A stretch of DNA of 64,000 nucleotides, taken from the NCBI RefSeq assembly GCF_001412215.1, contig NZ_LLWP01000008.1, positions 357,884 through 421,883 on the forward strand. Reading direction: 5' to 3'. Position numbers and translations under genes: made by a program. This DNA comes from Pedobacter sp. Hv1. Lineage in GTDB: Bacteria > Bacteroidota > Bacteroidia > Sphingobacteriales > Sphingobacteriaceae. This document shows, piece by piece, positions 18,304 through 27,012 of this stretch. The notes below the pieces were generated by a model. The model was not told the DNA's origin. It saw nothing but the letters and a program-made list of their open reading frames with translations, and did no database searches. Within the stretch, counting starts at the first letter, position 1; each line of letters begins with the position of its first letter.

Positions 18304-18328
18304 ACTTATCAAATAAGTTACAAGTGAG

Positions 18329-19600
18329 CTATGCCCCACGCATTACACCGATTTGCTTTCCGGCCCAATCTGGGAACAGCACTTTATCGTTGTTAATTCC
18401 AAGGTGCTTATCTGCAACCTCACTAAATACACTTCTAAAATCGGTGGTTACAGGCAGGTCTCTTCCATCTTCTAAATTTTCTTTGGTTAAAGGATTAACC
18501 AAGCCATGTACCAAACCTCCATTTACGCCATTACCTAAAATAAAGTTACAAGAACCACGGCCATGGTCTGTACCACCTGTACCATTTTGTGCTACAGTAC
18601 GTCCAAATTCAGTCATGGTCATTACAGTTACTTCATCTTGATAACGGCCCATATCTGCCCAAAAGGCCATGATACAGTTACTCAAGTCGTTTACATTACG
18701 GGCAAATATTCCTGTTTCTACACCTTGGTTAAAGTGGGTATCCCAACCGCCCGACTCGGTAAAGGCAACTTCCATCCCTACATTCATTTTAATTAATTGG
18801 GCAATCTGTTTTAATGAATTGCCTAAAGCTGTATTTGGATAAACCGCTCCATTTTCTGGAGTATAGGTTTTCGGATCTGTTTTTTGCAGCATTTTAATGG
18901 CATCGAAACTCTCTTTACCTGTATTTTTTAGCAGGCCAGAAGAAGTCTGATCATATAAGTCTTCAAAACTTTTCGAGGCCATGTTTGCACCAGCTTGGTT
19001 ACCTTTTAATTGAATGTTAAAGTCTGCCAAATTACTAATTGCAACGGCAGGATTATCGCCATAAAATGATCTTGGCAATGATGAGGTTAAACTTACACCC
19101 TGAAAAGGTGTGGCCGCTTCGTGTCCAAGTAAACCAACTGCCCTATTTAACCAACCACTTTCTGTGCCTTTGTTAAACGGGGTGCCCGATTCCATAAAAT
19201 CTTGTGCATCAAAGTGCGAACGGGTATTGTTGGGAGAGCCTATTCCATGTACAATGGCCATGCGTTTTTCTCTGAACATAGGTTCGAAAGCACTCATTGA
19301 AGGATGTAGTCCAAACCTACCATCTAAATCAATCAAAGGCTTGGTCTTTCCACCTTGTGCAGCAGACATAAATAAATTTGGACGGGCCGCTTTTAAATAG
19401 TCGTCGGTAAAAGGCGTTACTGCCATTAAGCCATCCATTGCACCCCTTTGAAAGATACAAACCAACACTTTCTTTTTTTGATATAAGCCAGGTGCAACTG
19501 TTGCTGCAACGGCATCGGCTAAAAAGCCAGGGATACCACCTAAACTAATTCCGAATAATGCCAAGCCTCCTGCTTTGATAAATCCTCTTCTTGAAGTCAT
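18329..19600 (-). CDS. DUF1501 protein, Tat-exported sulfatase-like
   Basis: Member of the DUF1501 family (alkaline-phosphatase/sulfatase-like fold), 423 residues. The N-terminus SRRGFIKAGGLALFGISLGG is a twin-arginine signal. The body contains the family stretches RGAMDGL, GLHPSM, HDAQ-like FDAQDFMESG, GWDTHFNQ and TEFGRTVAQNGTGGTDHGRG. It starts 9 bp after the stop of the DUF1800 gene; the two families are almost always encoded together, and their products probably act as a pair in the periplasm or at the cell surface. The biochemical role of the pair is not established. Confidence 0.93.
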   Translation of the reverse strand: MTSRRGFIKAGGLALFGISLGGIPGFLADAVAATVAPGLYQKKKVLVCIFQRGAMDGLMAVTPFTDDYLKAARPNLFMSAAQGGKTKPLIDLDGRFGLHPSMSAFEPMFREKRMAIVHGIGSPNNTRSHFDAQDFMESGTPFNKGTESGWLNRAVGLLGHEAATPFQGVSLTSSLPRSFYGDNPAVAISNLADFNIQLKGNQAGANMASKSFEDLYDQTSSGLLKNTGKESFDAIKMLQKTDPKTYTPENGAVYPNTALGNSLKQIAQLIKMNVGMEVAFTESGGWDTHFNQGVETGIFARNVNDLSNCIMAFWADMGRYQDEVTVMTMTEFGRTVAQNGTGGTDHGRGSCNFILGNGVNGGLVHGLVNPLTKENLEDGRDLPVTTDFRSVFSEVADKHLGINNDKVLFPDWAGKQIGVMRGA

Positions 19601-19609
19601 GATAAATTA

Positions 19610-21580
19610 TTATTTACGTTGAAACTCTGGTGAACCTATAATTACACCTACCACTTGCGCTAACATGGTATTTGTACCTGCCTTTTGTTGTGGTGCTGCA
19701 TTTACCAATGCTTTTTTACCTTTCAATTTGTTGGCCCCTTCTTCCATCATATTGGCATCTTCGTTTGCCATGGTATTCATTTGTTGTGGTGGCGCTGTTT
19801 TTTCTGCAGCTTTAGCCACATTGTTTTCTAAATTTGGATCGTTCAGCATCGGTTTTAACCTTGCAATAGTCTCTTCTAACTTACGCTCAGGCATGATCAG
19901 CTTGCTATAGATAACCAATGCAGCCTCGGCACTTTCTGGCTCATGGTTTTCGTTCATTGCTGCAAGGTTAAAAGTAACCCCCGGAATACGTTGTGACGCC
20001 AAGGCCAGTCCAAAATTCATTCGATTTAACAATGAACCTGTATTGATCCAATATTGGCCCCTATCTGGAAAACCAGTTGGTGCTTGGTAATAATACATTT
20101 GCTGGCCCATTTTATTGATCCAAGTATACAACTGATAAGGTTGGTTCACCTTTGCATCTAAACTTCTTACTGCACTAATGGCCAATTCAAATGGCGATTT
20201 TGTTTTTTCTCTCAAAGCATTTGCCGACCAAAATTCTGGTGCACTAACCATGGTCATCATTACACTTTTAATATCGCCCTTGCTACTTAAAAAGGTTTTG
20301 GCCATTTTATCAATCAAGCTTTGTGGTGGGTTATCGCTTACAAAGCGAATGGCCAATTTTTTAGAAATAAATTTTGCAGTAGACTTATGGTGTGCCAACA
20401 TTTCTAAAAGCTCAACTCCTTCTTCATAACCACCACCAGCAGCAAATTTTTTACCCAACACTACTTTTTCACCATTGTCATGTCTATTCATGGCGAACAG
20501 AAAATCGCCATCGTGTACAAAGCCTCTTTTACTTAGGTTCTCATCACCTATCCTTTCCAATACCTTTTTCATTGGTGCTCCATAACCATTATCGCTCATG
20601 GGTGCAATGGTCCACCCGGTTAAAATGCGTGCAGCTTGGGTCACATCGCTTTGCGTATATCCACCATCTACGCCTAAAGTATGAAGTTCCATTACCTCTC
20701 GGGCATAATTTTCGTTTAACCCTGTTTTTTTGTTGTTCTGTTGATTTTGTACCCTTGCTTTCTGAATAGCCAACTGCACTGGTCTATTTTTTCGTTGCCC
20801 AGGTTTATCCATCATCATATCGTTAGTAGCTACTGGCATGGTCACATTATTTCCAGAGCTGCTAAAATTATCAAGGTACATCAACATTGCTGGAGATTTT
20901 GCCGTACTCAACAATAGCGTTTCGAATTTCCCAAATACATTAGGCCGAATCACATCACGCTCATACGCTGGCACATAAGAAGCACATTGGTTTTTACTTA
21001 AGGACACATTAAAATGGTTGAACCAAAAATCGGTCATCAGTTCTTTTAACTGGTTATTGCTATATACTGCCCTTAATATTTTTTGATTGATCAACTGGCG
21101 ATACAATTCTTGCTGAGGTTTGTATCCTTTTTCTTTCATATAGGCTGTTAATGTTGCCCTATATTCTTTATTATTTGCTTGGTTAACCGAGTCTTTATGG
21201 ATATAGCCATCTTTTACAGCAAAACGAATTACCTGTGCATTGCGTGGAAAAACATTTTCTACTTCTGTATTGCTCAGGTTAATTGCATCATACTTACTCA
21301 ATTGTTGGTTTAAAGTTGCATCATCTAAATTACCGTCCAATTGTTGTTCAACCCATTTTTCAAGACCCGTTTTTAAAACAACATCAATGTCTCCTTCTTT
21401 TGCACCATAGGTAAAACGACTTAACAAATGTGCCGCAGCTTGTTTTTCTGTTAAACCCGCTTGTTTATAAGGCAATACAAATTTTTCTTTCTGCAATTCA
21501 TTTCTTGCAAATGAAGAAAAAACGATAGCACAGCTAAATGCGATAACTGTAAGGTAAAAACTATGGATTTTAATTTTCAT
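19610..21580 (-). CDS. DUF1800 secreted protein
   Basis: 656-residue partner of the DUF1501 protein. A signal peptide (TVIAFSCAIVFSSFARN) is followed by the family's helical body: HLLSRFTYGAKEGDI, LMTDFWFNHFNVSLSKNQC, YARELMELHTLGV-like NYAREVMELHTLGVDGGYTQ, ARILTGWTI, FVHDGDFLF and YEEGVELLEML. Near the C-terminus, residues about 590-640 form a low-complexity Ala/Asn/Met/Gln/Lys-rich linker (PPQQMNTMANEDANMMEEG) inserted before the conserved end VVGVIIGSPEFQRK; this insert is the unusual part. First gene of a two-gene operon. Confidence 0.92.
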   Translation of the reverse strand: MKIKIHSFYLTVIAFSCAIVFSSFARNELQKEKFVLPYKQAGLTEKQAAAHLLSRFTYGAKEGDIDVVLKTGLEKWVEQQLDGNLDDATLNQQLSKYDAINLSNTEVENVFPRNAQVIRFAVKDGYIHKDSVNQANNKEYRATLTAYMKEKGYKPQQELYRQLINQKILRAVYSNNQLKELMTDFWFNHFNVSLSKNQCASYVPAYERDVIRPNVFGKFETLLLSTAKSPAMLMYLDNFSSSGNNVTMPVATNDMMMDKPGQRKNRPVQLAIQKARVQNQQNNKKTGLNENYAREVMELHTLGVDGGYTQSDVTQAARILTGWTIAPMSDNGYGAPMKKVLERIGDENLSKRGFVHDGDFLFAMNRHDNGEKVVLGKKFAAGGGYEEGVELLEMLAHHKSTAKFISKKLAIRFVSDNPPQSLIDKMAKTFLSSKGDIKSVMMTMVSAPEFWSANALREKTKSPFELAISAVRSLDAKVNQPYQLYTWINKMGQQMYYYQAPTGFPDRGQYWINTGSLLNRMNFGLALASQRIPGVTFNLAAMNENHEPESAEAALVIYSKLIMPERKLEETIARLKPMLNDPNLENNVAKAAEKTAPPQQMNTMANEDANMMEEGANKLKGKKALVNAAPQQKAGTNTMLAQVVGVIIGSPEFQRK

Positions 21581-21964
21581 CAGATTTAGTATTGGTTATG
21601 AACTTGATTTTTGGCTGTATAATTAATGCTATGACAAGAGAAAAACAATAAAGATTAATTAGATGTGTTAATTATTAATAATTTAAAAAACAAAAGGTTA
21701 ATATTTTTTCCTTTAAGTTAAATATCACGCATATCATTTCTTAAAATTAATTAAGTTTCTTAAATAGAATTATTATTTTCTACTTTTACATCAGCAATAG
21801 TTTTAAGCTAAAACAATGGTTATTTGCAAGTTAATTCTTGTTTAAAAGATTTTAAAAAATAATATTTGTTATAACTTTTAACTATATTGTAATATAATCT
21901 AGGTATTTACTTGGTATTTCTACTTTAATGTTAACAAAAAAACGATCACTTCAATTCAAAGCGT
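21581..21964. other. Very AT-rich divergent intergenic region
   Basis: 384 bases between the leftward DUF1800 gene and the rightward envelope cassette, with no open frame of note. It must contain promoters for both, but the extreme AT content gives many weak matches and no single convincing TAnnTTTG/TTTG pair. No strong hairpin or repeat seen. Confidence 0.5.
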
Positions 21965-22837
21965 ATGTCAGTTAGAATAAATCGGTTACTCAAAATTGGT
22001 TTTGTCTTTTTTCTGATTGCTGCTACATTTTACCCAAAACAAGCGCTTTCGCAAAATTCTTTTGAAAAGGATCTAAAAAAGAAAATGGATTCATTGATCT
22101 CTGAAAAAGGTCTCATTATCATTAGTCAGACCATGTTACCCAACAATAGTGTAGCCAGCATCATGACCCCATCTGGTTGGGGAAGTTATGGTACATTTAT
22201 TTTTGGTGTATTGGGAGGGATCTATCCAGCTGGTTATACCAACAAACCAGATTTAATTGGTTCTGCAGGTATTACATTTGGTAATCCATCAAAGTTTGTG
22301 AATGTTTCGGCCAGTGTAAACATAACGAGGGTAAGTGAGCTTAAAGATTTTTCTTACAACCTCGTATTAAGTAAAGAAATTTTTAAAAGCAGTAGTATCT
22401 CTGTTGGGGCATTACAACTTTTTGCAGATGCCAGTATTTCTGATGCACCATACCATACCTATTACGTAGCATTTAGTCATGCGGTACAAACAGTACCTTC
22501 TAAAAGACCTGGTTTTGCCGCATTGGGCTATACCATTGGTTTTGGTACAGGTAGGTTTTTATACAAAAGCCCTTATGATATTGACAGAGGAAAGGGCAAA
22601 TACGGAACCGGTATTTTTGCCAGCGTTTCTTACGAAGTATTTAAACAAGTTAACATCAATGCAGAGTGGTCTGGCTTAAACCTAGGCTTCTCTACAGGTT
22701 TTAGACCAATAAAAAACTCTAATCTTACAATAGGGTTAGGAGTCTATAACTTAACCAAATACACTGGCGATAGACCAGGATTTATTGCCACATTAGGTTT
22801 ACCAATATCTTTAGAAAGAAGAAATAATTATAAATGA
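21965..22837 (+). CDS. Outer-membrane-type hypothetical protein, first gene of envelope cassette
   Basis: 290-residue exported protein, not recognised. The signal peptide (GFVFFLIAATFYPKQALSQ) is followed by a short charged helix (EKDLKKKMDSLISEKG). The rest is regular beta-type sequence rich in Gly, aromatic and Ser residues (WGSYGTFIFGVLGGIYPAG, VNVSASVNITRV, FIATLGLPISLERR), suggesting a small barrel or outer-membrane-associated protein. Its stop overlaps the start of the next gene (ATGA), so the two are translationally coupled. Confidence 0.75.
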   Translation: MSVRINRLLKIGFVFFLIAATFYPKQALSQNSFEKDLKKKMDSLISEKGLIIISQTMLPNNSVASIMTPSGWGSYGTFIFGVLGGIYPAGYTNKPDLIGSAGITFGNPSKFVNVSASVNITRVSELKDFSYNLVLSKEIFKSSSISVGALQLFADASISDAPYHTYYVAFSHAVQTVPSKRPGFAALGYTIGFGTGRFLYKSPYDIDRGKGKYGTGIFASVSYEVFKQVNINAEWSGLNLGFSTGFRPIKNSNLTIGLGVYNLTKYTGDRPGFIATLGLPISLERRNNYK

Positions 22838-23253
22838 GAAAATTCATTTTCATGATGCTGTTATGCACAGCATTTGGCGTAAAATACGCAAGCGCTCAAG
22901 GCGGAGGATTAAATAACAATTCAGATTTAAGGGTACCAGTACCTGGAAGTGTAAATACAACAGCCCCATATATTAGGGTAATTGTACCAACACCGCCAGC
23001 AATGCCACCAATGCCAGGAGTACCTGCCATTTCTCCAGTACCAACTTTACCTTCTGGAGGATTATTGCCAGCTGTACCTCAATCTCCTGCCTTACCAGCA
23101 GGCCCAAGTGCGGGATCAGCAGGTGGAGCACCAACAGGACCAGCGGCAGGCGGACCACCAGCTGCTATAGGCGGTATTTTACCAAACCTACCTATACTAC
23201 CACCGGTACCTCCTATTCCACCACTTCCGGAAGTAAGGTTACCATCCGCTTAA
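22834..23253 (+). CDS. Proline-rich small exported protein
   Basis: 139 residues with a signal peptide (FIFMMLLCTAFGVKYASAQ) and a mature chain dominated by Pro, Gly, Ala, Leu and Val: PTPPAMPPMPGVPA, a central GPSAGSAGGAPTGPAAGGPP, and PNLPILPPVPPIPPLPEV. Such sequence is extended or disordered and may span the periplasm or act as a linker. There are no charged residues over long stretches. Overlap by 4 bp with the preceding gene and a short gap to the next support a real gene despite low complexity. No family recognised. Confidence 0.65.
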   Translation: MRKFIFMMLLCTAFGVKYASAQGGGLNNNSDLRVPVPGSVNTTAPYIRVIVPTPPAMPPMPGVPAISPVPTLPSGGLLPAVPQSPALPAGPSAGSAGGAPTGPAAGGPPAAIGGILPNLPILPPVPPIPPLPEVRLPSA

Positions 23254-23318
23254 TCTTTAATCAATCATAAACTTTTAGATATAGCGCAATCTATATCTTC
23301 ACTATACCGAAACAATGC

Positions 23319-24164
23319 ATGAATAACGAAACAAAGTTTAACCTAAAAAACACCTTATTACTCTTACTGCTCTTGGTTACCTTTACGGTAAATGCACAAG
23401 ACAAACGTCGTGTATTTGCGTTAAAGCAAGGTGACGAATTTCAAAGAGAGATTTTAACAAATTCTAAAGCTGTTATCCAAAGGGGTAAACAAACTTTAAG
23501 TGTAAATTCTGTTTCTTCTCTTACAAAATCATATGTAGTTACATCTACTTCGGCAAATGGTAATGTAATGAATGTTAAGATTAAGAAAATGGACAACCTA
23601 ATTGACGCATTAGGTCAACGTTTACAATATAATTCTGAATCTAGAAAGGATTCTAGCTCAATTATTGAAAGAGCATTAAACCACATGGTAAACAAACCTG
23701 TAGAGGTTACCGTTGATAAAAATGGTGTAATTCTTTACTCCAATTCTTACAAATCTGAAATGGCTACCGATACCCTTGTTGCTTTTGCAGGCATTGAGCC
23801 CGAGATTTTTGAGAGAGGAACCTTGTTAAACCTATTTGCAGATGTAACCTATAATCCAAGTATTAAAAAAGGTTTTACTTGGACTGATTCTGTTCAAATC
23901 AACGGTCAGAAATTAAATACCAAATTCTGGGTGGAAGATATTACGCCTAAAAACACCATCATTAAATTTAGCACCAAGATTGTAAGTCAATTGATCAACA
24001 GCAACTCTAATGGTACTTATATTGTTGACAATGAAAGCGGATTAATTATAGAGAAATTAGTGTATACCATTTCTACTGGTTACCAAATATCTGCTGGCAG
24101 GGTAATTTATGCGGTTTCTAGGTCTACCAGTTTATCCGAGAAGATCAAAAAGGTCACGCGATAG
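23319..24164 (+). CDS. Exported hypothetical protein, possibly DUF6263-like
   Basis: 281-residue exported protein with signal peptide (TLLLLLLLVTFTVNAQ). The mature part is beta-rich with regular stretches such as FALKQGDEFQREI, KPVEVTVDKNGVILYSN and NGTYIVDNESGLIIEKLVYTIS. The layout, a repeated 'value times constant' type beta domain, recalls DUF6263 family proteins, but I am not sure. It ends with a strong terminator, closing the three-gene cassette that starts at 21965. Confidence 0.65.
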   Translation: MNNETKFNLKNTLLLLLLLVTFTVNAQDKRRVFALKQGDEFQREILTNSKAVIQRGKQTLSVNSVSSLTKSYVVTSTSANGNVMNVKIKKMDNLIDALGQRLQYNSESRKDSSSIIERALNHMVNKPVEVTVDKNGVILYSNSYKSEMATDTLVAFAGIEPEIFERGTLLNLFADVTYNPSIKKGFTWTDSVQINGQKLNTKFWVEDITPKNTIIKFSTKIVSQLINSNSNGTYIVDNESGLIIEKLVYTISTGYQISAGRVIYAVSRSTSLSEKIKKVTR

Positions 24165-24188
24165 CAAACAATAATTAAAATATTTCAT

Positions 24189-24227
24189 AAAGCCCTTGTT
24201 CGTTCATTCGTTAACAAGGGCTTTTTT
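24189..24227 (+). terminator. Terminator of the envelope cassette
   Basis: Arms AAAGCCCTTGTT and AACAAGGGCTTT, 10-base loop region, followed by six T. Strong intrinsic terminator 25 bp after the stop codon. Confidence 0.9.
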
Positions 24228-24261
24228 GTGGAGTTATTTATAGCAATGCAGGATAATTAAA

Positions 24262-24289
24262 AATATTAACTATTTATTTAGTTAATATT
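24262..24289. promoter_or_regulatory. Palindromic operator candidate before the L,D-transpeptidase gene
   Basis: Arms AATATTAACTA and TAGTTAATATT are perfect 11-bp reverse complements around a 6-base spacer, 38 bp before the start codon. There is no T-tract, and the previous gene already has a terminator. A dimeric regulator site is the simplest reading; no regulator is evident nearby. Confidence 0.4.
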
Positions 24290-24326
24290 CAAAATAAGTT
24301 TATCTTTAAATTATAATTTTAAACTT

Positions 24327-25166
24327 ATGCGGTACTATAGCTTATTATTGTTGATCGGTGTAGTGGTGGCTTTTTGCATCTGGCAACAAACAAAAGATCC
24401 TGAGGTATCTCCTGCCGTAATGGCTCTTAAAAAAAAGAAAGAAAATACAGGCATCAAATGGAATGATTCTTTAATGAAACAGCTGCCCAAAGGGATGGAC
24501 ACCTCTATTATTGTTAAAGATTTAAATGGCACCCCATTAAAATTTGCTCAATACATCAAACCTGTATTCAATCACAAAGCCATTATTTATCAAGACAGAG
24601 GAGAATGGAGATTACATCGTTTAACAGAGACATCTCAAGATTCTCTCAAAAAAGACGATTATGCTGTTGCAAGCTCAGAGCGATGGGATGCTTACAGAAA
24701 TCCCGATACCATTACAGATTGGCGGGTAAAATTAAATGCGATTGCCCATACCCTTGCTCAGGCAGATTATGTATTGGTATTAAAAGGCCAACGCAAAATG
24801 TTAATCAAACGCAAAGGTCGGCTGATTAAAACATTCAACATCAACATGGGCTGGGCACCAGTAGGCCATAAAGAAAGGGAGGGTGATGGAAAAACGCCTG
24901 AAGGGCTTTATCATTTGGACAGTAAATACGACCGTAGCGATAAATTTTATAAAAGTTATTCTATCTCTTATCCCAGTATCAAAGAAAGAGCGGCTGCAAA
25001 AAGAAAAGGCATCAACCCTGGCTTTGGCGTTTCTATCCACGGTACCAAGCCTGGTAAAACCAAAGCCAAAGACTGGACAGCAGGTTGTATTGCACTACAA
25101 AATAAAGACATGGACACGCTATTTGCCTACATCGCTGATGGCACTTTAATCGAAATCAGAAAATAG
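24327..25166 (+). CDS. L,D-transpeptidase (YkuD) family, YafK-like
   Basis: Cell-wall enzyme that forms or cleaves peptidoglycan links through a catalytic Cys. 279 residues, with an N-terminal hydrophobic segment (YSLLLLIGVVVAFCIW) that is a signal anchor or signal peptide. The YkuD domain spans about 145-278: start DYVLVLKGQRKMLIKR, substrate loop GDGKTPEGLYHL, His238 in SIHGTKPG and catalytic Cys254 in DWTAGCIAL. The usual GC[IV]R is GCIA here, as in YafK/ErfK-like relatives. The 3' end is one base from the stop of the convergent GNAT gene. Confidence 0.9.
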   Translation: MRYYSLLLLIGVVVAFCIWQQTKDPEVSPAVMALKKKKENTGIKWNDSLMKQLPKGMDTSIIVKDLNGTPLKFAQYIKPVFNHKAIIYQDRGEWRLHRLTETSQDSLKKDDYAVASSERWDAYRNPDTITDWRVKLNAIAHTLAQADYVLVLKGQRKMLIKRKGRLIKTFNINMGWAPVGHKEREGDGKTPEGLYHLDSKYDRSDKFYKSYSISYPSIKERAAAKRKGINPGFGVSIHGTKPGKTKAKDWTAGCIALQNKDMDTLFAYIADGTLIEIRK

Positions 25167-25167
25167 G

Positions 25168-25473
25168 CTAGCGCTCTCCTTCTGCTTTTACCCAAATGTC
25201 TTCAAACTCTTGTGGATGCCTTTTAAATTGGGCATGTACAAAAGGACAAAGTGGAACAACTTTAAGTTGGTGTGCACGAGCATAAGCCACCATTGCTTGG
25301 AGTAAAATTTTGGCCAAGCCTTGTCCCTCTGCTTTAGATGATACTTCGGTATGGTAAACGGTAAGTTCAGTTCCTGAGATGGACAATACCATTTCTCCCA
25401 ACTGCTCTTCTCCATCCATAATTACAAAAGCGCCCTCGTTTTGTTCGTTCAGTTTTAATATTGCCTCTGGCAT
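25168..25473 (-). CDS. Small GNAT family N-acetyltransferase (YjdJ-type)
   Basis: Minimal GNAT fold of about 101 residues when started at the ATG at 25473. An upstream in-frame start at 25524 adds 17 residues (INGVQLIFTNLFKKLI) that do not fit the family. Visible features: EGAFVIMDGEEQLGEMVLS, then EVSSKAEGQGLAKILLQAMVAYA with the acetyl-CoA loop, and VVPLCPFVHAQFKRHPQEFEDIW, the family's C-terminal signature with a Cys. Such small transferases (PF14542) have no assigned substrate. Confidence 0.85.
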   Translation of the reverse strand: MPEAILKLNEQNEGAFVIMDGEEQLGEMVLSISGTELTVYHTEVSSKAEGQGLAKILLQAMVAYARAHQLKVVPLCPFVHAQFKRHPQEFEDIWVKAEGER

Positions 25474-25510
25474 AATCAATTTTTTAAACAAGTTAGTAAA
25501 TATTAATTGA

Positions 25511-25639
25511 ACTCCATTAATCAAAAAATATCAATTAAAAGATGGGATTTCTGAAGAACGATTGGGCATGTACATTGTAGAAAACGAGGGTATTATTGAC
25601 GTTATTAAACAGGCTTATCGTACTAAAAATGTAAACTAG
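25511..25639 (+). pseudogene. Orphan C-terminal coding remnant
   Basis: Between two leftward genes, the plus strand carries a protein-like stretch of about 42 codons reading KDGISEERLGMYIVENEG followed by a helical IIDVIKQAYRTKNVN and a TAG stop. An in-frame TGA stands directly before it at 25508-25510, and no start with a leader fits. It looks like the tail of a lost gene, not a functional one. The parent family is not recognised; a short ORF starting at the internal ATG (25570) is an alternative. Confidence 0.35.
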
Positions 25640-25640
25640 C

Positions 25641-26906
25641 CTACCTTTTAACTAATGTACCTACAATTTGATCTACCTCTTCGGCAGTAGGATCAACAGC
25701 TAAGATCGTTCCCTTTGTGTCTACCAATACCTGAATACCTGCGCCATTGCTGATAGAGTATTTGTTCCAGATGCCATTCTTGTCATCCATTTCTACCAAA
25801 TTCAACCAAGTAAACTGTTCCTTTTTTAACCTGCTTAACAAGGCATTGGTGTTTTTAAACTCTCTGGCAATGCCGATAACGGTAAAACCTTTGTCTTTAT
25901 ATTTTTTGTAAATGGGCACAATATGTTGGGCTTTGGCAATACATGGCCCACACCAAGAACCCCACAAATTGATCAGGGCAACCTTTCCTTTAATTGCCTG
26001 CGAAAGCGTAACCTGTTTACCTTTTAAATCTGCTGCCGTAAAATCTACAAATTGGTTTCCCGGAAATATTTTGATAATGCCAGCAATAGCATCTCCAACT
26101 ATTTTGGTATAGAGATGATTTGGAAATTTGATAGCGTAATTTTTATACGTTTCATTTACAAGCATGGTCAAATACCTATTTTCTTTGGCATTATACTGCA
26201 TATCTTGAAACATGAGATAATAATTGCTGATATTTATATTTTGGTTAAAAAAGGCATATTGCCATTTGTATCTTGCATTAGAAAGGCTATCAAATCTTAA
26301 CTTCAATTGTTGGCCAGCCGGCGAAAGATCATTACCTGTCTTTCTTAGTTCATCTAGCTTTTGATAAAACGGTTGTGCCTCAATTCCATCTTTGGTCTTC
26401 CTCACTTCAGCCATTACATTTTCAAACGCTTGACTATAGTAGTTCTTGGCTTCATATAGTCGCTCTCTTTCCTTACTTAAAGTTTGGGTTATCGTTTGGT
26501 AACGGTTTTCTGAAAGATGCATAAATGCATAATAGGCTTTGTTGATTGATCCTCCCTTGATCACATTTTGATCATGTTTTTCCATCGTATTCAAAGTCAA
26601 TTCAATTACCTGCTGATCTGGAAAAACGATTACTGGTCGCCAAGCACCCTTCTCATATTCATCTTCAAATACCAACTGATATGCTGCTACTTCTTTTGCC
26701 GTAAAAGTATACTCAAATGCATTATTTACGATGGGTATAGTCGGTTTATCTTCCGCTCTCAATGAAGTTGTACCAGGAATAATAATGATGGTCTTGCTAG
26801 CCCTGCCTATTACTTTACCTTTTAACGTTACTGCGGTTTGTGCCTTTGCCTGAAGGATACTTAATCCTAAAACAAAAACTACACTAAGCTTAATTAAGAT
26901 TTTCAT
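25641..26906 (-). CDS. TlpA-like thioredoxin-fold protein with DUF4369-type N-terminus
   Basis: Periplasmic disulfide-related protein of 421 residues from ATG 26906; a GTG eight codons upstream would spoil the signal peptide (LIKLSVVFVLGLSILQAKAQ). The N-terminal beta domain (about 25-110) resembles the DUF4369 module common before Bacteroidota thioredoxins, then comes a helical middle (about 130-260). The C-terminal TlpA/ResA domain has VALINLWGSWCGPCIAKAQ with Cys319 and Cys322. The loop that normally carries the cis-proline opposite the active site reads SISNGAGIQVLVD, with no Pro, which is unusual and may affect substrate binding. The gene follows the BlaI/BlaR1-like pair on the same strand, with a hairpin between. 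Confidence 0.9.
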   Translation of the reverse strand: MKILIKLSVVFVLGLSILQAKAQTAVTLKGKVIGRASKTIIIIPGTTSLRAEDKPTIPIVNNAFEYTFTAKEVAAYQLVFEDEYEKGAWRPVIVFPDQQVIELTLNTMEKHDQNVIKGGSINKAYYAFMHLSENRYQTITQTLSKERERLYEAKNYYSQAFENVMAEVRKTKDGIEAQPFYQKLDELRKTGNDLSPAGQQLKLRFDSLSNARYKWQYAFFNQNINISNYYLMFQDMQYNAKENRYLTMLVNETYKNYAIKFPNHLYTKIVGDAIAGIIKIFPGNQFVDFTAADLKGKQVTLSQAIKGKVALINLWGSWCGPCIAKAQHIVPIYKKYKDKGFTVIGIAREFKNTNALLSRLKKEQFTWLNLVEMDDKNGIWNKYSISNGAGIQVLVDTKGTILAVDPTAEEVDQIVGTLVKR

Positions 26907-26941
26907 ACAGAACAAGTTACGAATTTTCACAAAAAGATAAA

Positions 26942-26987
26942 GGTTTATCCTTTTCTGCGCTACGAGTAGGAACAGAAAAGGAAAACC
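26942..26987 (-). terminator. Probable terminator of the blaI-blaR1-like operon
   Basis: Arms GGTTT-A-TCCTTTTCTG and CAGAAAAGGAAAACC pair over 15 bp with one bulged A, loop of 15 bases. On the minus strand it is followed by a T-rich stretch. It lies 26 bp after the M56 gene stop and before the TlpA-like gene, so it should reduce read-through into that gene. Confidence 0.5.
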
Positions 26988-27012
26988 AAGGTAGGGAAAT
27001 AGTTTGTTTTGT

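Noticed and set aside
20392..20769. Rightward 125-codon open frame inside the DUF1800 gene
   Set aside because: Lies antisense within a well-conserved family gene and its translation is rich in His/Ser without family features.
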